DNA of 64,000 nt, from the NCBI GenBank assembly GCA_015680905.1, contig CM027378.1, forward strand, positions 42,257,001-42,321,000, read 5' to 3'. A program made the translations under genes and the position numbers. The DNA is from Coptis chinensis (Eukaryota > Streptophyta > Magnoliopsida > Ranunculales > Ranunculaceae). Within the stretch, counting starts at the first letter, position 1, and each line of letters begins with the position of its first letter. Under the pieces are notes generated by a model. It had not been told where the DNA came from and ran no database searches. It saw only the letters and a program-made list of their open reading frames with translations. Below, in pieces: positions 10,600 through 21,342 of the stretch.

Positions 10600-11260
10600 T
10601 TCGTACTAATATTACCGCTTACCTCAAAGGCCGTGTTTGCCGCTCTAGGGTTGGGTATCGCTTGGCCCGAAACACTTTTGGTTGGGCTTTCTCTTGGGCT
10701 AACTGCTGGTTTAAATTATTAACAGATTGTAGAATGTGTTGGTTAGATTGAGCCATGGTTTGGAAGAGTTGTTGGCTCACTTGTATGAAGGTGTCAAGAC
10801 GATCCGGTTGTGTGGGTGTAATAGTCACGGGTGGTGGACCGAACTATCTCGCTGATTATTTATAGGCGGATTGTGATAGTTATTATTTCCTAACGATACC
10901 TCCATTAGCATTATAATTACTATAACTATATTGACCTTGTGCTTGACCTTGTCGAGGTTGTGCTTGGTTGTTATAATTATTATAATTACCCCGACCACAA
11001 TCCTTGTCCCGGAGGAGCATGGTTATAACCGCGTGTGTTGGCCTAACATATTGATTATTGTACCACGAAGGTGTGACTTATTGGTTATTTCTCCAACCGG
11101 TTGGGATTTTGTCTCCAAGGGGCTTAGGTTCACTATTAATGGAACAAGAATGTTCATAGGCTATAGGACGATGGGAGTCGATGCTCGTGACTCCAACGTA
11201 AACTACATGGATTTGAATTTACATTCATGACGGGATAGGCTTTTGTTGTACAGAAATGGC
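10600..11260 (-). pseudogene. C-terminal part of gag (element II), decayed
   Basis: The minus-strand reading is Asn/Gln/Tyr-rich (NYNNYNNQ, RQGQAQYSYSNYN), then a heptad-like QLFQTMAQSNQHILQSVNNL segment (10828-10619). In my knowledge of Athila/Tat gag proteins this Asn-rich to coiled-coil order is the normal C-terminus. Several stops and frame changes interrupt it. A classical CCHC knuckle was not visible here. Confidence 0.6.
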
Positions 11261-11379
11261 CTCAACCTTTTAGTTAGAGATTCGATTAAATTTTTAAGTT
11301 CTAGATCGGGTTTAACCTCAAACATACCGGTAGCCTTAATCGTGGAAGAAGAACTAGCGAGCGGGAGTAATCGCCACTA

Positions 11380-12000
11380 CCCCCAGTTGTTATTTCGCTT
11401 TAGTTTGATCCTCTAAAATTTGTAAGCCTCATTGGCTCCTTTACTTAGGAAACTACCCCCATTCATTATGTCAAGGACTTCTTTATGGTGGTGTAGAAGT
11501 CCTTTGAAAAAGGCACAAACTAACGGTTCTTTAGCTAAGTTATGGTGTGGACACTCTATAAGCAGATCGGTGAAACGATTCCAAGCCTCGAAAAATGATT
11601 CATGAGGATTTTGTCGGAAAAAATGAATCTTGGAAAGCATCTCATCCGCCTTTAGGGGTGGGTAAAAATGTTCCATAAACAAATTTGAACAAGTTTGGCC
11701 CACGAGTCCACGTAATTAGGCTTTGGGCTTAATCAAGACGCCTTTATCGGCTAAGGTGAAGGGAAATACCCTTAGTTTAATCTGTTCACCAACGGTAGGA
11801 TGATGGAATGTTGTAAGGACTTGTTCAATCCTACGCATGTGTTGGTAAGGTTTTTCATGGTCTAGACCATGGAAAACGGGTAACAGATTAAATATGTTTG
11901 GGGGAATTCGAAAATCCCCCGTTGGATCTGCTAGAACGATGCAAGATTTAGGGCTATCGCTCAAAGCTTTATAAAAGTCGAGAGAGAGTCTCCTCTTTCT
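11380..12000 (-). pseudogene. Retrotransposon gag, N-terminal and core domain (element II)
   Basis: The frame from about 12000 to 11716 contains FRIPPNIFNLLPVFHGLDHE, then a YQHMRRIEQV segment and IKLRVFPFTLADKG. The frame 11703-11413 contains LFMEHFYPPLKA, an FFEAWNRFTDLL segment, CPHH and GGSFLSKGANEAY. This order matches the Retrotrans_gag core of Athila/Tat elements: HGL...LRVFPF.L.D.A, then F..W.RF..L...CPHH, then GG..L.K...A. The two parts are separated by a stop near 11716 and a small deletion where the 'W' step should be. Gag forms the virus-like particle in the cytoplasm. This copy is broken. Confidence 0.8.
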
Positions 12001-12229
12001 TCACCATAATATCGTGTGTGTAGTGTGTGAAATTCTAGATAGGCGTGTTGTATTTATTTCTACGAAAAACAAGCCCGATTATACTAGAATTAAAACTCCT
12101 CCGGCTTTAAGATGCGAGGAGTGGAAGAAGGAGTACCGAATGCCTCCTTGCTACGCGTTTGAATAGCGCCTTGTTTACCCGTGTTCAGTGTATATAAGAG
12201 ATTAGAACACCTCAAGAACTTGACAACTT

Positions 12230-12480
12230 CGAAGTTCGAATCAAACTCGTGGAAATCCGAATTTTCAGCTAAAGCTGGCCGGTGTAAATTCGAAGTTCCA
12301 AGAACTTAGCCGCTGGTCGCGCTTCCTCTTGCTTGGCCGCCTGGTAGTAGAAAGAAAATTACAAGAACTTAGCTGGTCGCGCTCTTTTTGTGCGCCGGCG
12401 CTGGTGTATTGATGAAATTCCAAGAACATAGCTGGTCGCTTCCTTTGCTGCGGCCCATGTATTTTTTTCCGAATTTTTCG
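12230..12480 (-). repeat. GC-rich degenerate tandem repeats in element II leader
   Basis: About three imperfect units of roughly 60 bp share 'caagaac(t/a)tagctggtcgc' and a GC-rich tail with GCGCT or GCCGG. Related words (GGTCGCGCTC, AATTCCAGTGTTTG) recur in the leader and 3' region of element VIII. Confidence 0.5.
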
Positions 12481-12590
12481 GACGGCTGAAAACTAATAAC
12501 CACGATATGAATCAAACAAGGGTGGGTGGGTTTAATGGGACTTAAAAATGACTAATTCTACTATGAAAACAATGCTAAAGTTTACTAAGA

Positions 12591-12604
12591 TGGCAGCGGC
12601 GCCA
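12591..12604 (-). other. Primer binding site, tRNA-Asp-like (element II)
   Basis: In sense, TGGCGCCGCTGCCA lies two bases after the LTR end. It is the same site as in element VIII and close to that of element I. The first eight bases fit the tRNA-Asp 3' end used by Athila/Tat-type elements. Confidence 0.7.
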
Positions 12605-12606
12605 TT

Positions 12607-13991
12607 TGATAATAGAAAAATGAGTAGTTTACCTACGAAATGAACGATGAATCCAAAACGTAAGTAAACTAAACTTGCTCCTTTTACTCTTAATTATCAA
12701 AGCTTCTACTCTCGATGCGAATTGCACTAAGTGGAGTAGGAAGTTCGTTCCACTCCTAGTTCCCTAGCATGGATTGTTTTCTAGTCTAACTAGTCGCTCT
12801 TAAGTCAATGAGAGCTTTACGAAGGGTGTTATACTCACGATGAAACTAAAATGAGTCTACGTTGAATTTAACTACTTAATACTATGGAAATATGCTTGTT
12901 TTGAATCTAGATAAAGGATTAGAGGGGAATTGAATCCACCTCGAATCCAACTTAATAACCTAGTATAGATTCTTGTATCTCGATTCTCACGCTTACTAAG
13001 AAAAATTTGAGTTCTAATCCCTAGTGTTCATGGCATTTCTACCGAAGTACTAACTAGCATGTGAAGTCGCCTACCCATTCTCATGGCGAAACACGACTTT
13101 CTAGAGTGGAATAGAATCTACAAACAATTCTACACTAACAACTAAGTTTTCATCAAGGCTTCATCAACCCCTCTAATGGAGGTTTTAGCCTTGATTCATT
13201 AAACTAACATTTCCCATTGAATCTAAACTAAACATAATATAAAGATTCTAACTTTATGAAATTTAACTAATCTAAATTAAACAATAACGAAAATCTAATT
13301 AACAACTAAGCATTGAATAACAAGTAGTAAATGAAATTAGATCTAACAATTGTAATTGACAAATCGAAATTGAATCAAGAACAACTATTTTCTTATCTAA
13401 TTCAAGGGAGAACAATCATTCAATACTAAATTTAAAACAAGAATAAAACTAATTACTTTAATATAAAAACTAGATCTAGAACTAAGGTTTAATGGAGGCT
13501 AACTAATCTAATTTATTTCCTAACCTAACTATCTACCTTTAACAATGAACTAAGCTTTTGTTTTTATACAGTCAGATCCAAAATCGTGCATGGGCTTGGA
13601 GCCATGTTTTGGGCCGAGAATCGCCCAAAACCCAATTCTTTCAAATTCAAAAGGCCTCTTCAGCTGCAGTTGGCTTCAACAGACTTTTCGTCCACTTCTG
13701 CTCCTCTGATTGGGTCAAGGCTTAGACCATTGCAAAGCTCTTTCCGAGCGGTCGTTTTGACATAAAGTAGGCCCAATTCGGTGGTCTGAGTCCAAAGATA
13801 TGGCATTCGGAAGTTCTGCTGACTTTTGCTCCTTTATCTCGCTAAAGTGGCACATTTCCGCACATAATGGACTTTGAAGCCTGAAATGCATAAAAACGCG
13901 TAATCAGTGTTAACTCTTACTTATTATTCACATAATTGGTCTAACAGTATGATTATTAAGGGGTTAAAACTACAGTTTTGGGCTCTTATCA
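12607..13991 (-). repeat. Element II LTR, 5' copy in sense
   Basis: This is the partner of 4413-5801. It starts TGATAATAG and ends GGGCTCTTATCA, followed by the CTTAG duplication at 13992-13996. It would carry the promoter for the element transcript. Confidence 0.92.
13561..13568 (-). promoter_or_regulatory. TATA box in element II 5' LTR
   Basis: In sense TATAAAAA, followed by CAAAAGCTTAG. The same TATAAAAACAAAAGCT string is conserved in the LTRs of element VIII (48366-48359) and IX (63829), which supports a real core promoter. Confidence 0.6.
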
Positions 13992-13996
13992 CTTAG
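13992..13996. repeat. Target site duplication CTTAG, right copy (element II)
   Basis: This is identical to 4408-4412 and closes the element II insertion. Confidence 0.9.
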
Positions 13997-14041
13997 TCTG
14001 TTGTTTACCTTATTAATGTCTACTGATAAATTGTGATTTGT

Positions 14042-14611
14042 TATTTCAAGACTCTCTCCGTTGTGAATCTCACAGTGGAACTTCTTGCCTTTCCCAATTT
14101 GAAAAGTTTGAGAGTCCATATAAAAGGGGGATACCTATATGGTGAAATTTTGATAGAATTATTTAGTTACTTTCCTAATGTTGAATCTCTTCTCTTTACC
14201 AAAGTATGTTCCCTATAATGTTCTAAGTTCCCTATAGTGAAGTAAATATGGGAAATAAACATAAAGTAAATTGTTGTAATTAATTTCTGTGCTAATGCTA
14301 AAGTATTGATTTTGGATTTTCATGTAGGAAGTTGATATAATTTTCTTTGAAGGTAATGGGTGTTGGACACTCGAAGCAATTCCTCAATCTTTTCTGTGTC
14401 ACACTTGAAGTTAGTTGAGCTTAAGAGTTTGGATGGAAATGAGAACAACCTTGGTTTGGTTGAGTTTTTACTGTAAAATGCAATAGCCTTACAGAAAGTG
14501 ACTATCAGATGTTCTTCAGCCCTATCCACAAACCCAAAGAAGTAATTTGAGGTTACAAAGCAATTGTTAATGCTTCCCAGAGACTCAAAATGTGTAATCG
14601 ACTTCTCTTGA
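14042..14611 (+). pseudogene. 3' end of an F-box/FBD/LRR protein gene, decayed
   Basis: The first exon (about 14042-14203) reads LTVELLAFPNLKSLRVHIKG, then an FSYFPNVESLLF segment typical of the leucine-rich repeats before an FBD domain. A 124-bp intron (GTATGT...TGTAG, 14204-14327) follows. The next exon (14328-14611) reads EAIPQSFLCH, then after a 1-base frame change LKLVELKSLDGNEN, LVEFLL, stop, NAIALQKVTIRCSSALST and ends VIDFS-stop at 14609-14611. This is the standard FBD C-terminus. F-box/FBD proteins are SCF ubiquitin-ligase substrate adaptors. The frameshift and the TAA inside FBD make it a pseudogene. Element II lies 45 bp upstream of the first readable exon, so it may have split the gene. 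Confidence 0.75.
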
Positions 14612-15681
14612 AGTACTTGAATTTACAGGTATTATGAAAAAAAAAAACCTACTTGTAATTGACTGGTATTAAGGTATGTTTTGTAATTAGGTTTATTTAC
14701 TGAATTTCTTATGTAGAGCAAAGGAAGAAGAGTGAAAGTGCACACAGGGTTATTCAAAGTAAGTCACCGGCACACCACCCAAAGGTGCTTCTTTACCCAA
14801 CATCAATATAGAAAAAGAGGATGAAATCGGTAAATTTATGTCAGATTCCGGATATTGAAAGGCATGCATTCTTCAGTTGAAGAGGAGCCCTTGCTCTAGG
14901 TAAAAGTTGTTTTGAACTTTCTATCGGCGGGGTATCTCTAAAGGCTATCGAAGCTTCAATGTATTTGTAGCTATAATCAAGGGTTTAACAAATCTTATAC
15001 TTGGAGGTATGGGAGAGGATGGTCTTTTTTATGCGCCAGCTTACATTTTCCTTACGCATGTATGAACTAAATTTGATTTGTTGAACTGTTATTACTTCAA
15101 ATTATGCTCTATCAAATATTCCAATCTTTCACTCATTCACATTCATGAAATCAAGATGCTATTTTAATTATATATATGTTACATAATTGTTGGATTTGGT
15201 TTATGAATTATTTTATCATCCCTATTTCTGTGTACATGCTCAAGGAAAAGATACACATGAGACTTTTTCATTTAAGTTTTTTGTTATGCATTCATACTGC
15301 CTTCATTTAAATATACTGATAGTTTTCCTTTTCTCCATATTTTTTGTAATTACTTTCCTGGACTATATCAACATTTTGTGAGAGGGAATGTGTAATTGTG
15401 TTTCTTTAGATACGACATTGCTTAAGTTGCTTCATGATAAGTTCCCCACTATTGCAAGCACGGGTTAAAGCGACTTCTTGATGAAGCTATATAAATAACA
15501 AATTTTGTTGATGTCTAAAGGGGGTTTGATGTAATATAATGATCCCATCAAATTAGCTGGTATAGAAAGAGTTGACATGCCCCTTTTTTTTTAACACAGT
15601 AAGCCCAGAAAAAACAAGAATGTTACTAGGGAAGTGTGAAATTATTCAAATATTTTGAAGATAGTACGTGAGAATATAAGC
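14612..15681. other. Unassigned stretch after the FBD pseudogene
   Basis: AT-rich, with short open frames only (for example 15187-15381, hydrophobic, no motif). It may contain the 3' untranslated region of the F-box relic and ordinary intergenic DNA. I see no gene, terminal repeat or RNA here. Confidence 0.4.
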
Positions 15682-17320
15682 TGATAACCATGACCATCAA
15701 GGTAGGTGACCTTGCCTACTTTTGTGTATGTAGATGAGATGGTATATGGATGATATAGATAGATGATTTAGATGGATGATGGTCGTTGAACAAAATAAAA
15801 GCGTATCAAAACCTAATTATCCCTCAATAAGTAAATGATGAGTAGGGTATCGTTCCACTTTTAAGTGTATGTTATGTGATGGAAAGGACTGGAAAGGTGG
15901 TTTGAGGGATTAAAAACTATGATTGTAGAGATTTTAGATTCTAATGCTAAACTAAACTAAATTAACTAAACTATTGGGAATTTATAGGAACGGGAATTCA
16001 AGAGATTAGAATCCACCAATACTTTTAATTTATGACGTTCTGCTTCATGGTTGTTCTTACAACTAGACTACAATTAGGCAATCGAGCGAGTGTCGATGCC
16101 TTCTTGGACAAAATATCGTTAACAATTTATTCTACTTAAGGTTGTTCCAATGTTTATGCTATTAATATCTTCTTTCCTTTAATGTAAGCTCGGGCAGCCA
16201 TTTAATGTATTACCGAGAGCAACATCAAGGAGTACTTCCTAATAGGGCGGCCATTCAATGAATCACCACTTAAGGCAAACACAAAGAATACTTCCCCTAG
16301 GCAGCCACTCCCTGAGCTACCCCTTCTAAGGCAACACAAAGAATATTTCCCTAACTCTAAAGAACTATACTACTAGAACAAAAGTAAAGAACATTAGCAT
16401 GATATTAATATTGCAAAACATAAACCCTATTATATACTTCCATCCCCTGGTGTGGGCAATGGAACTAATAAATAAAAACATAAAGAACTAACCAGATTGA
16501 AGAACACCATGAACCAGAAGAATCATTAAACCTTAAGCACTAGCTTCATCTCCTCCCTTGAACCAGAAGATTAGCCTTCCATAAAGAAGGAAGAACATGA
16601 AGAACGAAAAGAAGAAGAGTCGAAGAACATAAGACTAGAAAGACTAATTTATTAAGACTCAGCTAGTTAAAACCGAATATTTTATTATTAATCTCTCTCT
16701 GCCTCAAGTTCTGGAGACAAGAGTATAAGTGAATTGGCAAATTACATGAGGCACTTAGGTCCTCTATTTATAGGGGTTACAATGAGTTCTAGAAGCATTC
16801 CAAACCGTCATTTGTTTCATAATACAAATAGACTTCTTTTAGAGTCCAACTTCTTCTCCAAAACTGAGAAGGAATTGGCTGCAATGTCGTTTCATGCGTC
16901 TGGATGCACGATCCATGCGTCTCAGACACGAGAAATGCGTTTGGACGCGCGATCCATTCGTCCCAGATGCGGAAGTCTATTTTGTCTCTTCTGCTCTATC
17001 CTTCTATCCTCTTTTGCAGGATTTGGTCCAAGCAACGAATCTTTTGGCATTGGGCTTCTAAAAACGCTTTAAAATAGGTTCAAGTCGCATCTTTAATAGC
17101 TTCAATTCCTTGGCCTTCTCCATGATTGTCCAGGGGCTTCCCATGTGGTCTTTAAAGATCCGAATTGCTCCGTTTTACCCCTTTTTCTCTAATATTCCAC
17201 AAAACTCTCTCTTTCACCTGTAGAATCATAAAACATAACTTACAAACACTAATAGTCCACTAAAATGGCTAAACAAGAGACATAATTGAGGGTTAAATTG
17301 CACTTTTTGAGCACTTATCA
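15682..17320 (-). repeat. 3' LTR of element V (Ty3-type, minus strand)
   Basis: It starts TGATAACCATGACC and ends GAGCACTTATCA. In sense it is preceded by a GGCTAGTTGGGAGTTG polypurine tract (17336-17321). The length is 1,639 bp. A GC-rich degenerate repeat of 'atgcgtctggacgcacgatc' type lies at 16885-16975. No partner LTR is in the window. The left boundary rests on the TGATAACC start, so it is less certain than the right one. Confidence 0.7.
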
Positions 17321-18200
17321 CAACTCCCAACTAGCCTTTTGCTAGTCTCTTAGCAAATAAGATAAAAAATAGATAAGTGATCAAAATCACATTCTAATAA
17401 CAAAAATAAAATCCTAACTCATTTTTACAGGCATCACGATTGCATTTACCATATGCAACAAGGCTTTAAACATTTAAGTTCCCCAAAAAGGACGAGTTAT
17501 AGTCTCGTGATGGTTTTCAACTGATATACGCACAAAATCAATCAATAGCATGTTCAAAAATTATACTATTTTTTAGAGAGAGAAATTCCTTACCCACTTA
17601 GTGCTTACTCCAATAGACGGTCTCCATTGCTAACTACATTGCTGTAAAGACTCAGAGATTATGTTGGGAGATAGTAACAATTGACAAAATTCTCAATCAA
17701 GGCTTATCTGTGTACTTAGTCAATCTCATATACTCTCCTATCTAAGAAATGGAATCCCTAGTTTACCTTTAGACATATAATCTCGACTTTCAATCCTCAC
17801 CGGTCATACTCTCAGAAAAGAATCTCTCAGAAGATGGTCTACTATTTTACCTCATGTATGTGGGGAAAAGAATAATGAATATGAACATCCCACATACTAC
17901 CTTGAAAAATGGACTTCTGGATGAAATTAGTCTCATAGAAAGAATGTCAATAACATATGAAGTGTCGGGTCCTTCACTTTAGCATCCTCTCACCTGTTCT
18001 AGACTTCATACCATATTGTAGTTATAAGTCATGGGTTGTAACTTGGTTTGGGTATTGGTTTATGAAGGAAAGGTAAAAGGGATTCTAAGGTTGTTTTTGA
18101 AAACACTAAGGGTTTTGCTTATTTCTTTGGAAGATTTCTTCAAATTCTGTATTGCAGAGAAAATTCTTCCTTTGTATTAGCTTTTCCATCCATTCTGTTC

Positions 18201-18235
<35 letters not shown>

Positions 18236-19454
18236 CTCAGTGGTATATCCTTGATTAGTACTGGATATTCTTGTTTTCCACTAGCTTCTTTCACATAGAA
18301 CAGAATGATAGTCTTCATTGTATCTCTCTGGTATTTCCTTGTAATCTTCCTTTTGTGCTATTTTTTCCTCTTTTTGTCCCTCGTATTCTCAGAAATATAT
18401 GGGTATGGCTGATAAAGATTTTGGCTATACTCCTTGTCTGGAGTTGGGTAAAGGGTCAAGGGTTTTATGAAAGAAAATGGCTTATTGTAAGGCTCAAAAG
18501 GGTTTAACATTATGATCCTACTAGGTGGGATAAAGGCTGAATGGGTTCACTACTTGAGTTATCAGTATGATACTCTGTTTTGAATAGACTACAAGACCTA
18601 ATGGCTATCTCCCCAGTTGATGTCACTTCGTGATTAACCAAATCAACAAATAATGAGACTATATTACAATGACATAAAGAACTGAAAGATGTTGAGTCAC
18701 TAAGACTCGGATGTTTCGGAAAAACTCTCCAAAGAATGGGTATAAAGCTCAAGTCTCACGGGCTAAGTCTAAAAATTCTACTTCCAGTTTACTAGGGGTA
18801 TAAATCTCTCTTCTAGCAAAAGTACACAAAACTGACCAAGTATTATGGTGCTGCCTTGATAAATAATTCTATCAACAAAAACTATGTCCGAGCATAATAA
18901 ATAGTCTAAGCGGTAATGAAATCAATAATATCAACTATCTATCAAACTCAACACTAACCAGTATAAAATATATATCCCAGACTCATCATTAAAATTCATT
19001 TTTCTCATGCTACTGATATAGAAACAAAATATTTTTGTTTTTGAAAACTAATTTTCAAAATTCATTTCTCAAGTACACCCTCCCCCTACTTATGCATGCA
19101 TTGACCTCAATGTATAAAGAAGTAAATGAAGTGGATGAGAAAAAGGTAGGATATTACCATTGATGCCGAATATCAAGAATTAGTTCAAGAAACAAATTTT
19201 TTATATCTTTTTACGTCCGATCCCCAAGACGTAATGTGAGTCTTTTAAAGTTAGATTCTCAAGACTTTTGAGTCCTTTATAGTCAGATCCTCAAGACTAG
19301 TATTCCCACCCACTAGGTTCCACTTTGTAGGAATTCTTCTGATTTCTATCAGCATGTGATTGAGAAAAGTATACCTTGTACCAACAATTTTCTTTTAATG
19401 GCTATAACCCAGGACAAGTTTCAGAATGGCAATTTTTACAACAACCTAGCTTAC
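17321..19454 (-). other. Non-coding 3' region of element V
   Basis: This lies between the truncated RT and the LTR. It shares with elements II, VIII and III a hairpin next to the polypurine tract (17339-17356), the TTGCAT...ATGCAA hairpin (17440-17458), a plus-strand pyrimidine-rich stretch including about 30 T (18205-18233), and two copies of an AGTC...GACT motif (19237-19299). RNase H and integrase, expected here in an autonomous element, are absent. Short frames such as 18271-18507 and 18510-18752 have no recognisable domain. Confidence 0.6.
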
Positions 19455-20487
19455 TTCTTGTAGACATTTTTTCTTGATCTACTAGAATTCCTTCCTTTGA
19501 AACTTGGTGACCCAACACTATCCCTTCATTTACCATGAAGTGGCACTTTTCCCAGTTCAGAACTAAGTTGGTATCGCAACAACGTTTAAGGACTAAGGAG
19601 AGATGGTTCAGACAATCCTCAAAAGGACATGTGAATGTGGTCTTCTCTTGGTCCCCAAGGTGAATATGGATCTGAAAATGTCCTGAGTAACCATCAAGAA
19701 TGTAGTAGTAAGCTTGTCTAGCTAATCATTCTAACATCTGATTGATGAATGGCAATGGAAGATGATCTTTTCTCAATGCACTATTCAGCTTCCTGTAATC
19801 GATGCAAACTCTCCATCCAGTCTGAATCCTGGTTGGAATCAACTCATTGTTCTCGTTCTCGATCACTGTGGTTCCAGACTTCTTCGACACAACTTGAACT
19901 GGACTAACCCATTGACTATCAGAAATAGGGTAGATAATGATGGAGTCAAGGAGTTTGACGTCCTCTTCTCGAACTACTTCCTTCATCTTCGGATTAAGCC
20001 TCCTATGTGGTTGCTTAGAAATCTTGGAATCTTCTTCCAAATGAATCCTATGTTAAACTATCATAGGGCTGATCTCCTTGATATCATCAATTGTCCAACC
20101 TATAGCTGACTTGTATTTCTTTAAAAGTGCTACTAACCTGGATTCCTGCTCCTCAGTCAAATCTGATGCAATGACTACTGGATAGGTTCCCAAATCTCCC
20201 ACGAAAACATACTTAAATGTAGACGACAAAGGTTTCAATTCTAGCTTAGGCGGCTCTTTCTTAAGCTCTTTAGATGGTCCATCAGGCATAGGCGATTCAA
20301 ACTTTTCTTTGAATTTGCTGTCATCCATGATAGGTGATGAATCCAAAATCGCATTGATTGCCTCGACACTAAGTTCCTCATAGTTTGAGTTTGTCTGAGC
20401 TTTCAACAACTCGTCAGCAGGATACGAATGAGTCATATAATCCTGTGCTAACACATCAATCATGCATACCTCATTCACAGCACACAC
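19455..20487 (-). pseudogene. Ty3 reverse transcriptase, N-terminal part with internal deletion (element V)
   Basis: Frame 20487-20053 carries the RT lead-in (GDLGTYPVVIASDLTEEQE, then AIGWTIDDIKEISP). Frame 20040-19726 carries PHRRLNPKMKEVV, WVSPVQVVSKKSG, WRVCIDYRKLNS, DHLPLPFINQMLE. After a stop, LDGYSGHFQIHI and KTTFTCPF follow, and then the sequence jumps directly to DCLNHL, LVLNWEKCHFMV and EGIVLGHQVS. The block in between, which normally holds the palm with the catalytic Y/F-x-D-D, is missing. The motif set is that of Athila/Tat-type Ty3 RT. The enzyme would copy the element RNA in the particle; this copy is dead. Confidence 0.88.
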
Positions 20488-20523
20488 CTCCTATGGTTGC
20501 TATAACATATGGAAAACATTGGT

Positions 20524-20859
20524 TTAGACTCTCATATTACCAAAGGATAACATCATATTACCATTTTGACAGTTGATGAGTGCATTTGCAGTGGCCAAGA
20601 ATGGTCTGCCTAGAATGATTGGTATCTGCCTACCAGATGTAGGTTCTGTGTCGAGTACTATGAAATCAACCGGATAATAGAAATCTTTGATCTTGACTAT
20701 GATGTCTTCAATGATTCCTTTAGGTATCTTTACTGATCTATCTGCAAACTGTAAAGTAACATCAGTCGGTTTAAGATCCTTCAAGCCTAACTTCTCGTAG
20801 ATGAAATATGGTAGAATATTCACACTAGTACCCAAATCTAATAAAGCTTGCTCCTTCAA
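20524..20859 (-). pseudogene. Ty3 aspartic protease (element V)
   Basis: The 111-codon frame contains ALLDLGTSVNILP (active-site D-L-G-T/S rather than the usual D-T/S-G), FIYEKLGLKDLKPTDVTLQ, a flap-like PKGIIEDIIVKI segment, FIVLDTE and IILGRPFLATANALI. This is the full fold of an Athila/Tat-type retroelement protease. It precedes the RT lead-in in sense. A stop falls between protease and RT. The Leu after the catalytic Asp is a departure from the family norm and may reduce activity. Confidence 0.85.
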
Positions 20860-20871
20860 AGAATCTCCAAT

Positions 20872-21342
20872 TCAACATGTAACAGTTAAACTTCCAGGAT
20901 CTTTCAGTTTCACAATCGCTAGATTCTGTAGGTACGATGAACATCTTTGAGCGATAAAAGCTTCTTTCGAAATGTTGGTCTTCTTCTTCACTAGATCTTT
21001 CACGAACTTGGCATACGAGGGAACTTGCTTGATGGCAGTCAGAAATGGGATATTAATATGCAAATTCTGAAATACATCGCAAATCTCCTTGTATTGGTCA
21101 TCCTTTCTAGTATTCACTAGTTTCGAAAGAAACGGTGCTAGCAGATTCTTCAATATCGGTTCTCTTTTTTCAGCTTCGGTTGGCTTGGTAACAGATAGTG
21201 GAGTGACAGGTGGAGTTACTCGTGATGGCTTCTTCTTACTTACTTCCACAGTAGTTCCTTCAACTTCTTTTGCAACAGTTTCTTCAGTAGGTGGCACAAC
21301 ACTAGAAATATCTAGAATGTTAGAACTGGGTGGGATGGTGGG
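20872..21342 (-). pseudogene. Gag-protease linker of element V
   Basis: A 157-residue stretch starts with a Pro/Thr/Glu-rich segment, then FQNLHINIPFLTAIKQVPSY, then AKFVKDLVKKK. This is the conserved linker before protease in Athila/Tat-type elements, and the same segment is seen in element II near 10313-10044. The frame is cut at 21342 by the Copia LTR, so gag is not present in this window. Confidence 0.75.

Larger units (their letters stand above)
4413..13991 (-). mobile_element. Complete LTR retrotransposon, element II (gag-protease only, no RT)
   Basis: This is a 9,579-bp insertion with two LTRs (4413-5801 and 12607-13991), TGATAA/TTATCA termini and a CTTAG target duplication. The primer site lies inside the right LTR and the polypurine tract inside the left LTR, so it reads on the minus strand. 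In sense order it has leader, gag (about 12000-10600), protease (about 10500-9674), a PF.R.L block (about 9370-9230) and a 3.4-kb non-coding 3' region. I found no reverse transcriptase, RNase H or integrase, so it is non-autonomous. The gag shape and primer site suggest Athila/Tat-type Ty3 ancestry. Confidence 0.9.

Noticed and set aside
18205-18233. Poly-T run as the tail of a minus-strand LINE or SINE insertion
   Set aside because: No target duplication or SINE/LINE body was seen beside it, and the run sits in the pyrimidine-rich tract shared by related LTR elements.
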